Made by a program: the position numbers and the translations under genes
Notes under the pieces: model-generated
Seen by the model: the letters and a program-made list of their open reading frames with translations, nothing else
What the model was told of the DNA's origin: nothing
The model's database searches: none
Part shown: in pieces, positions 1-10,001 of the stretch
Numbering within the stretch: position 1 is the stretch's first letter
Layout of the letters: each line of letters starts with the position of its first letter
NCBI RefSeq assembly: GCF_005502275.1
Contig: NZ_SWLZ01000020.1
Location: 29,055-93,054 of the forward strand
Length of the DNA: 64,000 nucleotides
Direction: 5' to 3'
Source of the DNA: Robertmurraya siralis
Lineage (GTDB): Bacteria; Bacillota; Bacilli; Bacillales; Cytobacillaceae

Positions 1-65
1 CGTCCATATTTATGCTCAATTTCTTCTATGCAAACTGAGGTAACAAGGTCAGCCGAGATTCGAAA

Positions 66-97
66 ATAGAAAAAAATCGGTCCCTTAGGCCCGATTT
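66..97 (-). terminator. Rho-independent terminator of the TPR gene
   Basis: Read on the minus strand, arms AATCGG and CCGATT close over the stop codon of the TPR gene and are followed by a run of seven T. The hairpin overlaps the last codons of the gene. Confidence 0.6.
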
Positions 98-1554
98 AAT
101 TCCTCCAATAGCTGGGTAACAATTTTTACGTATTTTTTCATCGTCGTAACAGACAAGCCATATTGCTCTGCCAGTGCTTGCTGAGAAATTCTTTCTTGAC
201 GAAGCTTTCTCCAAACATAATCGACAGCGGAAGCATAGGCTTTCTCATTTTTCGGAAGAGATGGATTTTCAGTCATCACACTTGCAATCGAAAACCACAT
301 CTTATACAGATCAGCTTCATCTGTAGGGTGATGAAAGCTGTAAAATTGACTAGCTATATTATGTGCTAGCGGGGCACGACCTTCCTCTTTAAAAAGGTAC
401 TGTACATATTCATTTTCTAAGGTTGTCGTGCCAGTGTATGATGACAGAAGCTCTTCTTTATCATCTGATAGCGATGTTAAAAATAGCCCAAAAAGCCTTT
501 CTTCCAGTTGTTCACTTGCTAGTTGTTTTTTGATCGCTTCTCCAGTATAGAGTTTTGTTTCATTATTCCACGGCTCTTGACCTTCTTTTTCCGGATTCAT
601 TTGAATAACCCGCAGCCAGCTCTTTTCAGCCGTTTGCAATCTTCCTGTATAATAAGCAGAATATGAAAGCCAATAGTAAAAAGGACCCTCCCCTTCAAAT
701 CCCTGCTTATAAAGCCTTTTTAGCCAAGAATAGGCCATTTCGTAATCGCCGATTAATGCAAACGTCGTACCAAGCTTAAATTGATGCTCCGAGGATAATG
801 GCTTAATTTTTTCTAAAACCTCTTTATATTTTTTCACGGAATACCAATCGTTCTCGTAGCAAGCAAACACCGCTTTGTTGCAAAGAGCGTGCAAATTGCC
901 GTGATTTTTCTCTAATACTTCATCTAGGATGCGATCCGCTTTCTGCGGCTCTCCTAAATAATAATAAGCCAATGCAAGATTATTGTAAGCAGACCAATAT
1001 TCTGGAAACTTCTCAATCACTTCTTTAAGAAGGACTGCTGCTTTTTGAAATTCTCCTGTTTCAAGCAGTTCCCTTGCTTCCTCCTGCTTCGAAATTAAGT
1101 CATCCTGCTCATACAAATCCTCTTCCAATTCTTCACCTTCAAGCATTAAAAGGTCCAACAAATCTTCCGCATCCTCTGCGAACTCCCCATCCCCTTCTAA
1201 CTGCATATATAATGAAGCGTGGTTGAACGCATCTTTAAATAAACCGAGATGGGCGTAATTATTGGCAAGAAAATAGTGACATTCGATCATCTGCTCATCC
1301 CATTCCTCCAAAATCATATGAAGGAGACGATTAGCTTCTGTATACTGAGCATTTTCTGATAAAATAATCGCCAATTGACAAGCAATCATCGGTTCCCCTG
1401 GCTCAAGTTCCATCGCACGCTCTAAATATTTTATTGCCTTATGATGATCTCGACGTTGGTAAGCCTTTAATCCTTTTGCAAAATAATACTCACCAGTCGG
1501 AGTGAACGACAGCAATGTTCCTGTTGTTTTTGTTGCTTTAGAGTCTTTACTCAT
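85..1554 (-). CDS. yvcD: Tetratricopeptide repeat protein (YvcD-like)
   Basis: 489-residue cytoplasmic protein built from TPR-type helix pairs: clear units near residues 25-60 (YYFAKGLKAYQRRDHHKAIKY) and 160-230 (AYNNLALAYYYLGEPQKADR). The C-terminus ends in a short helix-turn-helix-like stretch (LAEQYGLSVTTMKKYVKIV). TPR proteins are protein-protein adaptors; no partner can be read here. Start chosen at the second in-frame Met because GGAGG lies 5 bases before it; the first Met would overlap that ribosome binding site. It follows hisI on the same strand after about 265 bases, the place held by yvcD in B. subtilis. The symbol rests on synteny and architecture, not on an alignment. Confidence 0.75.
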   Translation of the reverse strand: MSKDSKATKTTGTLLSFTPTGEYYFAKGLKAYQRRDHHKAIKYLERAMELEPGEPMIACQLAIILSENAQYTEANRLLHMILEEWDEQMIECHYFLANNYAHLGLFKDAFNHASLYMQLEGDGEFAEDAEDLLDLLMLEGEELEEDLYEQDDLISKQEEARELLETGEFQKAAVLLKEVIEKFPEYWSAYNNLALAYYYLGEPQKADRILDEVLEKNHGNLHALCNKAVFACYENDWYSVKKYKEVLEKIKPLSSEHQFKLGTTFALIGDYEMAYSWLKRLYKQGFEGEGPFYYWLSYSAYYTGRLQTAEKSWLRVIQMNPEKEGQEPWNNETKLYTGEAIKKQLASEQLEERLFGLFLTSLSDDKEELLSSYTGTTTLENEYVQYLFKEEGRAPLAHNIASQFYSFHHPTDEADLYKMWFSIASVMTENPSLPKNEKAYASAVDYVWRKLRQERISQQALAEQYGLSVTTMKKYVKIVTQLLEELNRA

Positions 1555-1786
1555 GAAATCCTCCATCTATCTCAAGATATACCAAAGAAGTATATCATAC
1601 AAACGAGCCTTTTGGTAAGGTGTTTACCAGACTTATCCCTCACAGGCACTGCCAAAATTTACAGATTATGAGTTCTTCTCCCTTGAATTCCCTTTTTCAA
1701 ATAATAATTTGCTCATTGTTATATTAGTAATATAGTTATATGTCGATGTAATTGAAAAACAGACTGAAAATCTTGTAGATAAGAAT

Positions 1787-1828
1787 GATAAATAGGAGAC
1801 CTACTTTGCTCTTTTTTACCTATTTATC
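1787..1828 (-). terminator. Probable terminator at the end of the his operon
   Basis: A 10-bp inverted repeat (GATAAATAGG / CCTATTTATC) with a 22-base loop overlaps the hisI stop codon on the minus strand. The following tract is only moderately T-rich (ATTCTTATC), so termination strength is uncertain. Confidence 0.4.
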
Positions 1829-2461
1829 CGTCCCTTCGTGCCGTTTGCGAAGGACCTTTAATACTTCTGTAAAAGGGAGCTTTTGTTCTTCCAGCAAAAC
1901 GAGCAAATGATACATCAAGTCAGCTGCTTCCCATTTCAGCTCTTCAGTATCACGATTTTTTGCTGCGATAATGACTTCTGCCGACTCTTCGCCCACTTTT
2001 TTAAGAATTTTATCAACGCCTTTTTCAAATAGGTACGTCGTATAAGCTCCCTCTGGACGTGCCTTTTCCCGCTGATGAATGACTTCCTGAAGGGAGTGTA
2101 AAATTTGATAGTCCGCAAGAGTGCTAGAGGGCTCATGCGTTACTCCATACAAACTTTCAGCAAAGCAGCTTGTAGTCCCGTTATGGCATGCCGGTCCTTT
2201 CGGTTCAACAAGAACGACGAGAGCATCTTGATCACAATCAAATTTAATCTCCGTAATCGTCTGCGTGTTTCCGCTCGTTCCCCCCTTATGCCACAACTCC
2301 TGACGGGAGCGACTGAAAAACCACGTTTCCTTCGTTTCTATTGATTTCTTTAAAGACTCCCGGTTCATATAAGCAAGGGTGAGAACTTCCTTTGTCATGG
2401 CGTCCTGAACGATTGCTGGAATGAGGCCTGCGTCATCAAACTTTAAGTTATCGATATTCAT
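1820..2461 (-). CDS. hisI: Bifunctional phosphoribosyl-AMP cyclohydrolase / phosphoribosyl-ATP pyrophosphatase
   Basis: HisIE fusion of 213 residues carrying out steps 2 and 3 of histidine synthesis: PR-ATP to PR-AMP, then ring opening to ProFAR. The N-terminal half (about 1-115) is the cyclohydrolase, with the metal-binding region DCDQDALVV and Cys residues in [10 protein letters not shown]. The C-terminal half (about 120-213) is the pyrophosphatase with the [14 protein letters not shown] helix that binds Mg2+. Length is normal for the fused form. Its start overlaps the hisF stop by four bases (ATGA), so the two are probably translationally coupled. It is the last gene of the operon. Confidence 0.96.
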   Translation of the reverse strand: MNIDNLKFDDAGLIPAIVQDAMTKEVLTLAYMNRESLKKSIETKETWFFSRSRQELWHKGGTSGNTQTITEIKFDCDQDALVVLVEPKGPACHNGTTSCFAESLYGVTHEPSSTLADYQILHSLQEVIHQREKARPEGAYTTYLFEKGVDKILKKVGEESAEVIIAAKNRDTEELKWEAADLMYHLLVLLEEQKLPFTEVLKVLRKRHEGTDK

Positions 2462-3216
2462 CTCACATTCACACCTTCACTTTTTAAAAATGTCTTTACC
2501 TCTTCTACCGATGTTTCTTTATAATGAAAAATAGAAGCAGCCAAGGCGGCATCTGCTAATCCGTCCCGAAAAGCTGCGACAAAATGCGCTGCATTTCCTG
2601 CTCCTCCAGAGGCAATGACTGGAACAGTGACTGCTTCACTGACAGCTCTCGTCAGGGCCAGATCAAAGCCATCCTTCTCACCATCGCAATCCATACTCGT
2701 TAGCAGGATTTCTCCTGCACCAAGACGTACCGCTTCCTTCGCCCAGGCAATGACCTCGTAATCAGTCGCTTTTCTTCCACCATGAGTATAAACTCTCCAT
2801 GAACCAAGCTCCGGATCAAATTTTGCATCAATCGCCACAACCATGCATTGAGCACCAAAAAAACTCGCTCCCTCCGTAATAAGTGAAGGACGCAAAACAG
2901 CGGCCGTATTCAATGAAACTTTGTCCGCTCCAGCTCGCAACATCCGTTTCATATCCGCTAAGGAATTGATGCCGCCCCCTACTGTAAAAGGAATAGCCAA
3001 TTCTGAAGCGACCTCGTTTACAACCTCAACCATTGTTTTTCTTCCTTCATGGGAAGCAGAAATATCTAAAAAGACAAGCTCGTCTGCCCCTTGTTGATCA
3101 TAAAATCGCGCCAATTCTACGGGATCCCCTGCATCGCGAAGCTCCACAAATTGAATTCCTTTTACAACCCGCCCTTCTTTCACATCAAGACAAGGGATAA
3201 TTCTTTTCGTCAGCAT
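2458..3216 (-). CDS. hisF: Imidazole glycerol phosphate synthase, cyclase subunit HisF
   Basis: 252-residue (beta/alpha)8 barrel that uses ammonia delivered by HisH to turn PRFAR into imidazole glycerol phosphate and AICAR. The catalytic aspartates of the family are visible at D11 ([15 protein letters not shown]) and D130 (VVAIDAKFD), and phosphate-binding loops at FTVGGGI and VIASGGAG. It starts immediately after hisA and overlaps hisI. Full length, no anomalies. Confidence 0.97.
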   Translation of the reverse strand: MLTKRIIPCLDVKEGRVVKGIQFVELRDAGDPVELARFYDQQGADELVFLDISASHEGRKTMVEVVNEVASELAIPFTVGGGINSLADMKRMLRAGADKVSLNTAAVLRPSLITEGASFFGAQCMVVAIDAKFDPELGSWRVYTHGGRKATDYEVIAWAKEAVRLGAGEILLTSMDCDGEKDGFDLALTRAVSEAVTVPVIASGGAGNAAHFVAAFRDGLADAALAASIFHYKETSVEEVKTFLKSEGVNVR

Positions 3217-3945
3217 CTAATTTTGCACCTCCCGCAAAGCCTCTATCACGGAAAACTTTCCTTCATAAAGTGCTTTGCCTACAATTGCGCCGCGCACCCC
3301 GTTTTTTTCATATTCCTTTAAAGCAGCTAAATCTGCTAACTGACTCACGCCTCCTGAGGCAATGACTTCCTTTTTCGTTTCTAGTGCCAATTCATTAACG
3401 GCAGCAAGATTGGGACCTGATAACATTCCATCAGTGGCAATATCGGTAAATATAAATGTTTCCGCACCAGCATCGGCAAATTTTTTTCCGACATCGACCG
3501 CCCTCATTTCTGAAGTGTGCAGCCATCCATGTGTTGCCACAAAACCGTTTTTAGCATCAAGCCCGATCACAATCTGGCGCCCATATTTTCTCACCATTTC
3601 GATCGCAAATTCAGGATTGGAAATCGCCACACTTCCGATAATCACCCGTTCCACGCCGTTCTCAAGATAATGAACGATATCTGATTCCGAGCGAATTCCA
3701 CCTCCTATTTGCACCCTTACTTTCAGCCTTGCTGCCTCTAGTACAAACGGGTCATTTATCCGTTTGCCGTCCTTTGCCCCATCTAAATCGACCATATGAA
3801 TCCAGGCGGCACCTTGCTCAACAAACCGTTGCGCCATCTTAAATGGCGAATCTCCATATATCGTTTCTTTGTCGTAATCCCCTTGAAGGAGTCGAACGCA
3901 TTTCCCACCGCGCATATCGATTGCTGGGTATATTATAAAAGTCAT
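3217..3945 (-). CDS. hisA: ProFAR isomerase HisA
   Basis: 242-residue (beta/alpha)8 barrel that isomerises ProFAR to PRFAR, the fourth step of the pathway, by an Amadori rearrangement. It is homologous to HisF. The catalytic pair is at D10 ([15 protein letters not shown]) and D130 ([10 protein letters not shown]), with phosphate-binding glycines at QIGGGIR and VIASGGV. The start overlaps hisH by four bases and the stop abuts hisF. Full length. Confidence 0.97.
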   Translation of the reverse strand: MTFIIYPAIDMRGGKCVRLLQGDYDKETIYGDSPFKMAQRFVEQGAAWIHMVDLDGAKDGKRINDPFVLEAARLKVRVQIGGGIRSESDIVHYLENGVERVIIGSVAISNPEFAIEMVRKYGRQIVIGLDAKNGFVATHGWLHTSEMRAVDVGKKFADAGAETFIFTDIATDGMLSGPNLAAVNELALETKKEVIASGGVSQLADLAALKEYEKNGVRGAIVGKALYEGKFSVIEALREVQN

Positions 3946-4577
3946 GACTGGATCGTCCTTTCCTTCGCTAATTGTATAAAATTTTGCAGCAAACTCATGC
4001 CAAGGCCCCCACTTTTTTCAGGGTGGAACTGCATCCCATACACATTGCCTTTACCTACCACTGCCGGAACGTCGACATCATATTCACAGTCAGCAATCAC
4101 AACCTTACGCTCCTCTGTACTGACATAATAAGAATGGACAAAATAAACAAAATCCTCGCTAATTCCGCTGATAATCGGAGACTTATTAATAAAACGCAAG
4201 CGATTCCAGCCCATATGGGGTACTTTATAAGGCGTGCCAGCTTTTTCCCCTGAAAAACGAATCACTTTTCCAGGAAGAAGCGCCAACCCATCAGTCAGCC
4301 CATTTTCTTCACTCTGCGCAAATAAAAGCTGCATGCCTAAGCAAATGCCAAGCATTGGCTTTCCCGAACCGGCATACTGTTTTACCATTTCGGATAAACC
4401 CGTCTCATTTAAACGCTCCATCGCATCTTTAAAAGAGCCGACTCCTGGTAAAATAAGAGCATCTGCCCCTGCTAACTCCTTTCTATCCTCGGATACAAAA
4501 TATTCGACTCCAAGCCGCTCCATCGCTTTGCTGACACTGAATAAATTACCCATTCCATAATCAATAATGCCGATCAT
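3942..4577 (-). CDS. hisH: Imidazole glycerol phosphate synthase, glutaminase subunit HisH
   Basis: 211-residue class I glutamine amidotransferase that feeds ammonia to HisF. The triad is complete: nucleophile C79 in GICLGMQ, then H185 and E187 in MQFHPEKSG. The oxyanion region LPGVGSF is at about 43-49. It abuts hisB directly (stop of hisB next to this start) and overlaps hisA by four bases, which suits a 1:1 complex with HisF made from one transcript. Confidence 0.97.
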   Translation of the reverse strand: MIGIIDYGMGNLFSVSKAMERLGVEYFVSEDRKELAGADALILPGVGSFKDAMERLNETGLSEMVKQYAGSGKPMLGICLGMQLLFAQSEENGLTDGLALLPGKVIRFSGEKAGTPYKVPHMGWNRLRFINKSPIISGISEDFVYFVHSYYVSTEERKVVIADCEYDVDVPAVVGKGNVYGMQFHPEKSGGLGMSLLQNFIQLAKERTIQS

Positions 4578-5165
4578 TTATAACATCCCCTTTGTCGAGG
4601 GTATTCCTTTTATTCTCGGATCAATGGTAGTTGCTTCATCCAATGCCCTTCCTAAAGCTTTAAAAATCGCTTCAATGATATGGTGTGTATTTTGACCATA
4701 ATGAACGATCACATGTAAATTCATTCTTGCTTCTAGCGCAAGCTTCCACAGAAATTCGTGGACAAGCTCTGTATCAAATGTTCCCACCTTTTGACTTGGA
4801 AATTCTGCCCGCATTTCTAAGTGAGGACGATTGCTTAAATCAACGACCACTTGAGCAAGAGCTTCATCCATTGGCACAAATGCATTTCCATAACGTTTAA
4901 TCCCTTTTTTGTCACCGAGCGCTTCCTTTAATACCTGTCCGAGACAAATCCCAATATCCTCCGTTGTATGGTGATCATCGACTTCTGTATCACCGTCAGC
5001 TTGGATATGTAAATCAAACTGCCCATGTTTCGTAAATAAATCAAGCATATGACTCATAAAAGGGACGCCTGTTTCAAGCTTAGAAATTCCCTGTCCATCT
5101 ATGTTTAAAGCAAGCTCAATATTCGTTTCATTCGTTTTACGCGTAATATTTGAAATTCTGTCCAT
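4578..5165 (-). CDS. hisB: Imidazoleglycerol-phosphate dehydratase HisB
   Basis: 195-residue monofunctional dehydratase that makes imidazole acetol phosphate. Manganese-binding motifs DDHHTTEDIGICLG and VHYGQNTHHIIEA are both present. I chose the inner Met (MDRISNITRK) because it gives the length of the B. subtilis protein (194 as I recall it). An upstream Met at 5183 would add six residues and overlap the hisD stop. Unlike the enterobacterial protein there is no fused phosphatase domain, and no hisJ/hisK-type phosphatase is in the window. Confidence 0.95.
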   Translation of the reverse strand: MDRISNITRKTNETNIELALNIDGQGISKLETGVPFMSHMLDLFTKHGQFDLHIQADGDTEVDDHHTTEDIGICLGQVLKEALGDKKGIKRYGNAFVPMDEALAQVVVDLSNRPHLEMRAEFPSQKVGTFDTELVHEFLWKLALEARMNLHVIVHYGQNTHHIIEAIFKALGRALDEATTIDPRIKGIPSTKGML

Positions 5166-5182
5166 TTTTTCATTCGCCTCCA

Positions 5183-6448
5183 TTATTTCAGACGTTCCTC
5201 CACAGCACGAGCATGTGCTTCCAGCCCCTCTTCTCTTGCAAAAGTGGCAATTTTTGCCCCATTTTCTTTTAGTGCTGCCTCACTATACATAATGATGCTC
5301 GATTTTTTTTGAAAATCTTCCACACTTAAAGGACTCGAAAACCTTGCTGTTCCATTTGTCGGTAAAACATGATTCGTTCCCGCAAAATAGTCGCCGACCG
5401 GCTCAGAGCTGAACCGTCCGATAAAAATAGCCCCTGCATGCTTAATTTTACCTAGCAATTCCATAGGATTTTCTGTGATTACTTCAAGATGCTCTGGCGC
5501 TAACTCATTGACCGCTTTTACAGCCTCATTCATGTCACGGGCAAGATAGATCGCCCCAAAGTCAGCAATCGCTTTAGCAGCGATGTCCTTTCTTGGCAGC
5601 TCAGCAAGCTGTTTTGCCACTTCTGCCGCTACTTTTTGCGCCAATGATTCAGAGGTTGTGACCAGCACGCTTGAAGCACGTTCATCATGCTCCGCTTGTG
5701 ATAATAAATCAGCCGCCACCTCATTTGCTCTCGCCATATCGTCCGCAAGAATGGCAATCTCGCTTGGCCCGGCGATCATGTCAATATCAACATCTCCATA
5801 GACTTCACGCTTCGCAAGAGCTACAAATATATTTCCAGGGCCGGTAATCTTATCGACAGGACGAATTGTCTCTGTCCCGTAGGCAAGAGCGGCAATTGCC
5901 TGAGCTCCGCCAATTTTATAAATTTCCTTCACTCCTGCTAGGTGAGCGGCAACCAAAACAGCTGCTGGAATTTTCCCATTTTGATTCGGCGGTGTCACCA
6001 TAACGATTCGTTCGACTCCCGCAACTTTAGCAGGCATAACATTCATTAATACCGAAGAGGGATATGCAGCTGTTCCTCCTGGTACGTACACACCAACCGA
6101 ATCAAGTGGCGTTATCTTTTGACCAAGAATTGTTCCATTTTCTTCTGTCGTCATCCACGATGAGCGCAATTGCTTTTGATGATAAGAGCGAATGTTTTCA
6201 GCAGCTTCCTGCATGATCAAAACCATTTCTTTATCGATATCCCCATAGGCTTCAGCCATTTCGTCAACTGTAACAGTAAAAGACTCCAGAGAAGCTCCAT
6301 CAAACTGTTGTGTATAGATGCGGATAGCTGAATCTCCGTCTTTTTTTACATTTCCGATGATTGCTTTGACAGCAAGAAGCTGTTCGTCCGTTCCGTTTTC
6401 AACGGTCCTTTTAATAGAAACAAACTCAGACACTCTTTTTATTTTCAT
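5183..6448 (-). CDS. hisD: Histidinol dehydrogenase HisD
   Basis: 421-residue NAD-dependent enzyme that oxidises L-histidinol to L-histidine in two steps, using Zn2+. Visible signatures are [40 protein letters not shown] and the catalytic Glu-His pair in [10 protein letters not shown]. The open frame extends 24 codons upstream, but GAAAGGAAG lies just before the ATG of MKIKRVSEF, so the shorter start is taken. Downstream it meets hisB with only a short gap. Confidence 0.96.
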   Translation of the reverse strand: MKIKRVSEFVSIKRTVENGTDEQLLAVKAIIGNVKKDGDSAIRIYTQQFDGASLESFTVTVDEMAEAYGDIDKEMVLIMQEAAENIRSYHQKQLRSSWMTTEENGTILGQKITPLDSVGVYVPGGTAAYPSSVLMNVMPAKVAGVERIVMVTPPNQNGKIPAAVLVAAHLAGVKEIYKIGGAQAIAALAYGTETIRPVDKITGPGNIFVALAKREVYGDVDIDMIAGPSEIAILADDMARANEVAADLLSQAEHDERASSVLVTTSESLAQKVAAEVAKQLAELPRKDIAAKAIADFGAIYLARDMNEAVKAVNELAPEHLEVITENPMELLGKIKHAGAIFIGRFSSEPVGDYFAGTNHVLPTNGTARFSSPLSVEDFQKKSSIIMYSEAALKENGAKIATFAREEGLEAHARAVEERLK

Positions 6449-6473
6449 CCTGCTACTTCCTTTCTCTAGCACT

Positions 6474-7109
6474 CTAGCCTTTTCGTTCAATGACTTCGGC
6501 AATTCTTTCAACCAGTTCATTCACTTGCTCGTCCTTCATACGATAGCTAACTGGATTAACAATTAAGCGCGATGTGATAGTCATCATTCGTTCATACTCG
6601 ACAAGACCATTTTCAATAAGAGTTCTCCCAGTTGAAACGATATCAACAATGCGATCGGCAAGACCAATTAGAGGGGCAAGCTCAATCGAACCATTCAGCT
6701 TGATAATTTCTACCTGCTCCCCTTGCTCTCTGAAATAACGCGCAGCAACATTTGGATACTTCGTCGCAACCTTTGGTGCAACATCATTCATTTTCGTATT
6801 CGGCAGTCCTGCGACCGCTAAATAGCATTCACTAATATTTAAATCTAGCAATTCATAAACATCTCTTTCCTCTTCGAGCATAACGTCCTTCCCGGCAATT
6901 CCCAAATCAGCAACCCCATGCTCCACATAGGTAGGTACATCCATCGGCTTTGCAAGAATAAAGCGAAAACCTTCTTTCTCCACATCAATAATCAACTTTC
7001 GTGAATCCTCAAATTCAGGTGGTAGCTGATAACCAGCTTGACGCAACAGCTCTGCTGCCTCCTCAAAAATTCTCCCCTTCGGCATGGCGATTGTGATCAA
7101 ATCTTCCAT
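6474..7109 (-). CDS. hisG: ATP phosphoribosyltransferase, short catalytic subunit HisG
   Basis: First and committed step: ATP plus PRPP to PR-ATP. At 211 residues it is the short HisG, which lacks the C-terminal regulatory domain and needs HisZ; hisZ is the gene directly upstream. The family signature [19 protein letters not shown] is intact. Start at this ATG follows AAAGGGG with 8-base spacing and aligns with MAMPKGR in relatives. A GTG six bases upstream (7115) that overlaps the hisZ stop is the alternative. Confidence 0.95.
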   Translation of the reverse strand: MEDLITIAMPKGRIFEEAAELLRQAGYQLPPEFEDSRKLIIDVEKEGFRFILAKPMDVPTYVEHGVADLGIAGKDVMLEEERDVYELLDLNISECYLAVAGLPNTKMNDVAPKVATKYPNVAARYFREQGEQVEIIKLNGSIELAPLIGLADRIVDIVSTGRTLIENGLVEYERMMTITSRLIVNPVSYRMKDEQVNELVERIAEVIERKG

Positions 7110-7111
7110 TT

Positions 7112-8290
7112 TCACGACCCCTTTCCAGCCTTTCCTATTAAAAAGGTTACTTCAGCGAATTGGCCGGTAAATTCATCGATATTTCGAACCCCTTGAATAT
7201 CCTGTAAAAGGGTCTTAATTCCTTGTCCTCGCTTAGCTTTAGCCAGTTGAAAAGCTTCCTTGCGCCTTTCCCCGCTAAATAAAACACACTCGGTCGTGAC
7301 CTCTTTTTTCAGTTCTCCCAACGCCTCAAGGATACGATCCAATCTCAAGGCAAAACCTGTCGCTCCCGTTGTTTTGCCAAATTTCTCAAGGAGGAGATTG
7401 TATCTTCCCCCATTTCCAATTGGGAATCCAACCTTATCAGCATAAACCTCAAACAAAATCCCCGTATAATAACTCATATGACTAACGAGCGTTAAATCGA
7501 GTTTCAAATTGGCTTGTTCACCGTAATCAACGACAATATCCCACAGTTGTTTCAGCTTCTGAATCGCTTCTCTTCCTTTTTCGTTTTCAATTAAACAAAG
7601 CGCTCGTTCCATTACCTCTTCACCGCCTCTAAGCTTCAAAAAATCCAACAGACGCTGCTTATCGATCGAGGATAGATTTAAACTCTTCACATGTTCTCGA
7701 TAGCCAACAAAATTTTTTTCGTATAAAAATTTTGTTAATGCTTGTGCCCGTTCCTCAGTTCCTAGAATTTGCAGAAACAATTCTTGCACAAAAGCAATAT
7801 GGCCTACCGAAATTTGAAAGCTTTTAATGCCTGCTTCCCGTAAAGCTGACACCATTAAAGCAATTACTTCCCCATCAGCACTGACAGACTCATCTGCAAT
7901 GGCTTCAACACCAATTTGTTCAAATTCCGCAGGTCTTCCACCTTCACGCTGCTGTGCGCGGAATACACTGGCTGAATAGGCAAGCCTTAATGGAAGATTC
8001 TCCTGCAATAACTTGGAAGCTGCCACTCTCGCAATCGGCGTCGTCATTTCTGGACGCAAAACTAACGTATGGCCTTGATTATCAAGAAGCTTAAAAAGCT
8101 GTTGATCTAATATCGCTGATGCTGTTCCAACTGTATCGTAATATTCTAACGCAGGCGTATCCATAAACTGATAGCCCCATAATTTCATTTCCGATTCAAT
8201 CGCATCCTGCACCTGACTTTTTGCTTCATATAGTTCAGGCAAGGTATCTCGCATTCCCAAAGGCTTCTCAAACATAAACAGTTGACTCAT
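7112..8290 (-). CDS. hisZ: ATP phosphoribosyltransferase regulatory subunit HisZ
   Basis: 392-residue paralogue of class II histidyl-tRNA synthetase that has no tRNA-charging role and acts as regulatory subunit of short HisG (octameric complex, binds histidine). Class II motif regions are seen in [14 protein letters not shown] (about 78-91) and [15 protein letters not shown] (near 290), but the C-terminal anticodon-binding domain of HisS is missing. First gene of the operon, with AAAAGGTGGG before the ATG. Promoter and upstream terminator are listed separately. Confidence 0.95.
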   Translation of the reverse strand: MSQLFMFEKPLGMRDTLPELYEAKSQVQDAIESEMKLWGYQFMDTPALEYYDTVGTASAILDQQLFKLLDNQGHTLVLRPEMTTPIARVAASKLLQENLPLRLAYSASVFRAQQREGGRPAEFEQIGVEAIADESVSADGEVIALMVSALREAGIKSFQISVGHIAFVQELFLQILGTEERAQALTKFLYEKNFVGYREHVKSLNLSSIDKQRLLDFLKLRGGEEVMERALCLIENEKGREAIQKLKQLWDIVVDYGEQANLKLDLTLVSHMSYYTGILFEVYADKVGFPIGNGGRYNLLLEKFGKTTGATGFALRLDRILEALGELKKEVTTECVLFSGERRKEAFQLAKAKRGQGIKTLLQDIQGVRNIDEFTGQFAEVTFLIGKAGKGS

Positions 8291-8357
8291 CCCATTCCCA
8301 CCTTTTTGCTCCTGATGCTTTAGTTCGCTAATGTATTAGCAAATTGAAGTTATATGT

Positions 8358-8386
8358 AGTTTACTCCTCCTGCCCCTCCACGTCAA
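8358..8386 (-). promoter_or_regulatory. Probable sigma-A promoter of the his operon
   Basis: On the minus strand TTGACG (8386-8381) and TAAACT (8363-8358) are separated by exactly 17 bases, about 70 bases before the hisZ ATG. No T-box element (AGGGTGGNACC-type) or other leader fold was found between this promoter and hisZ. Confidence 0.5.
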
Positions 8387-8424
8387 CACGTGATTGTTCA
8401 AATGATTAAAAGAGGAGAGAAAAG

Positions 8425-8460
8425 AGTAAAAAAATAGATGTCCCTTTAAAAAGGACATCT
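8425..8460 (-). terminator. Rho-independent terminator upstream of the his promoter
   Basis: Minus-strand stem AGATGTCC / GGACATCT followed by ATTTTTTT. It lies upstream of the his promoter, so it most likely ends transcripts coming from yvoF rather than acting as an attenuator of hisZ. An adjacent hairpin (arms CAGCAGGTT / AACCTGCTG, 8475-8501) has no T tract. Confidence 0.7.
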
Positions 8461-8530
8461 TCTTGTCGAATTTCAGCAGGTTAAGCCATACAACCTGCTG
8501 GTGGAGTCTTGTCAATTTTACCTGAAAAGG

Positions 8531-8645
8531 CATATATCGGCGGTTTAATTGATATATCGGCGAAAACTGAAATATATCGGCGCTTTTTGATTATATCGGC
8601 GAAAAATCAAATTTACCGGCGCTTTTACCAATTTATCGGCGAAAC
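8531..8645. repeat. Six-unit array of TATCGGCG with 20-bp period
   Basis: The core CGGCG recurs at 8538, 8558, 8578, 8597, 8617 and 8637, that is every 19-20 bp, each preceded by an AT-rich TATAT or TTTAT. Spacers alternate between two types (CTTTTT/GTTTAA-like and GAAAAC-like). The same period and core return at 8743-8794 and at 32.2 kb. Confidence 0.85.
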
Positions 8646-8654
8646 AGACAAACT

Positions 8655-8713
8655 CCTCTAAAAAATAACTAGAAATACCTCTTCTCGCACGAAAGTTACC
8701 ACTTTTTTAGAGG
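8655..8713. repeat. 11-bp perfect inverted repeat, possible long-loop hairpin
   Basis: Arms CCTCTAAAAAA (8655-8665) and TTTTTTAGAGG (8703-8713) flank 37 bases. It sits between the two 20-bp-period arrays. No T tract placed for termination; role unknown. Confidence 0.4.
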
Positions 8714-8742
8714 TAAGATAAATGCAGCACAAGTCGTTTTAG

Positions 8743-8794
8743 CGGATATCGGTCTAAATTTGATTTTATTGGTCTTTATTACGTTTTATCGATC
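8743..8794. repeat. Three-unit degenerate TATCGGTC array, 20-bp period
   Basis: Cores CGGTC, TGGTC and CGATC start at 8750, 8770 and 8790. The intervening sequence closely matches the first units of the array at 32201-32313 (shared GGATATCGGTCT and GTCTTTATT.CGTTTTATCG). Confidence 0.65.
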
Positions 8795-8815
8795 TACGTG
8801 CGGAACACCATTTTT

Positions 8816-9358
8816 CTACTTTTGCTGCTTCCCGTAAATTGGATCGTCTGCCCATCTCTCGGCCAGTTCATCCTTTGTATAGATGACCTTCATCGGGTTT
8901 CCACCAACGAAGGCTCCCGCCGGAACATCCTTATGAACGAGTGTCCCTGCTGAGACAAAGGCACCATCTCCAATTGTCACTCCTGGCAGAATGGTAGAAT
9001 TAGCGCCGATCATCACTTCGCTTCCGATATGGACTTCACCGAGACGGTACTCTTTAATCAAATATTCATGAGCTAAAATCGTTGTATTGTAGCCAATGAC
9101 TGTATTTCTCCCAACACTGATCTTCTCTGGGAACATAACATCGAGCATAACCATTAAAGCAAAAGAAGTTTCCTCCCCAACCTTCATGCGTAAAAAAGTT
9201 CGATAAAGCCAATTTTTCATTCCGAGAAAAGGGGTATAGCGCGCTAATTGGATGACGATGAAATTTTTCACAACCTTCCAAAAGGGAACCGTTTTATAGA
9301 CATGCCATAAGGAATTGGCTCCTTCGACAGGATAACGGGTCGTTTTACGCATGCTCAT
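8816..9358 (-). CDS. yvoF: Hexapeptide-repeat acetyltransferase YvoF
   Basis: 180-residue left-handed beta-helix acyltransferase of the LacA/NodL/WecD-like type. Imperfect hexapeptides run through [33 protein letters not shown] and [27 protein letters not shown], the usual acetyl-CoA binding coil. The acceptor substrate is unknown. It overlaps the ppaX stop by 14 bases and is the last gene of the hprK-lgt-yvoD-ppaX-yvoF series, the order known in B. subtilis. Two Met codons two residues apart are possible starts. Confidence 0.88.
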   Translation of the reverse strand: MSMRKTTRYPVEGANSLWHVYKTVPFWKVVKNFIVIQLARYTPFLGMKNWLYRTFLRMKVGEETSFALMVMLDVMFPEKISVGRNTVIGYNTTILAHEYLIKEYRLGEVHIGSEVMIGANSTILPGVTIGDGAFVSAGTLVHKDVPAGAFVGGNPMKVIYTKDELAERWADDPIYGKQQK

Positions 9359-10001
9359 TTACTCCTAATATTTCAAATAAATCACTCATATGCTCAAGCA
9401 TAAAGTCCGGATCATACTGTTCCAAGAAAGCCTTGCCTTTTAATGACCATGCTACACCAGCAGTTTTTGTGCCAGCATTTTTCCCACCGACAATATCGTG
9501 AAAATTATCGCCGATCATCATCGCTTCTTCTGGTATAGAATCAAGCTGAGCCAGCGCCTTTACAATGGGCTCTGGATCGGGCTTAGCCTTTGTAACATGA
9601 TCAAGAGCCACTACGACGTCAAAATAGCTCTCAAGCTTTGTTAATCGTAGCCCTTTTTCTACGACTGCTAAGCGCTTTGTTGTAACAATCCCCAATTTAA
9701 ATCCCTTTTCTTTAAGGACAGCAACCGTTTCTCGCACGCCTTCAAATTCAGTCACAAGGTCGTCATGATGGGCAATATTGAAAGTTCGATATACATTAGT
9801 CATTTCTTCCACTTTTTCCGCATTCATCGAAGCGAACGTTTCCGTTAAAGTTGGCCCCATAAAAGGCAGAACATCTTCCCTTTTATAAGCTCCTGGATAA
9901 TATTGCTCTAAAGTGTGTAAAAATGATTGAATAATTAGCTCATTTGTATCGATTAATGTCCCGTCTAAATCAAATAATAATGTTGTGATCTTAGAATTCA
10001 T
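9345..10001 (-). CDS. ppaX: Pyrophosphatase PpaX (HAD family)
   Basis: 218-residue HAD hydrolase. Motif [10 protein letters not shown] has the nucleophile D11 and acid/base D13; motif II is VTT in LGIVTTK; motif III Lys in KAKPDPEP; motif [12 protein letters not shown]. In B. subtilis PpaX hydrolyses the pyrophosphate released when HPrK/P dephosphorylates Ser-HPr, which explains its place downstream of hprK. Start chosen at MNSKITT with AAAGGAA 7 bases upstream; the longer frame adds eight residues and is not supported by a ribosome binding site. Confidence 0.93.
   Translation of the reverse strand: MNSKITTLLFDLDGTLIDTNELIIQSFLHTLEQYYPGAYKREDVLPFMGPTLTETFASMNAEKVEEMTNVYRTFNIAHHDDLVTEFEGVRETVAVLKEKGFKLGIVTTKRLAVVEKGLRLTKLESYFDVVVALDHVTKAKPDPEPIVKALAQLDSIPEEAMMIGDNFHDIVGGKNAGTKTAGVAWSLKGKAFLEQYDPDFMLEHMSDLFEILGVNEHA

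Noticed and set aside
8291..8530. T-box or other leader attenuator for the his operon
   Set aside because: No T-box consensus or specifier structure; the terminator lies upstream of a good promoter, so it belongs to the preceding transcript.
8531..8645. CRISPR-like or iteron replication origin
   Set aside because: Spacers of about 10-12 bases are too short for CRISPR, and no Rep protein or partition gene is nearby; array kept as repeat of unknown role.
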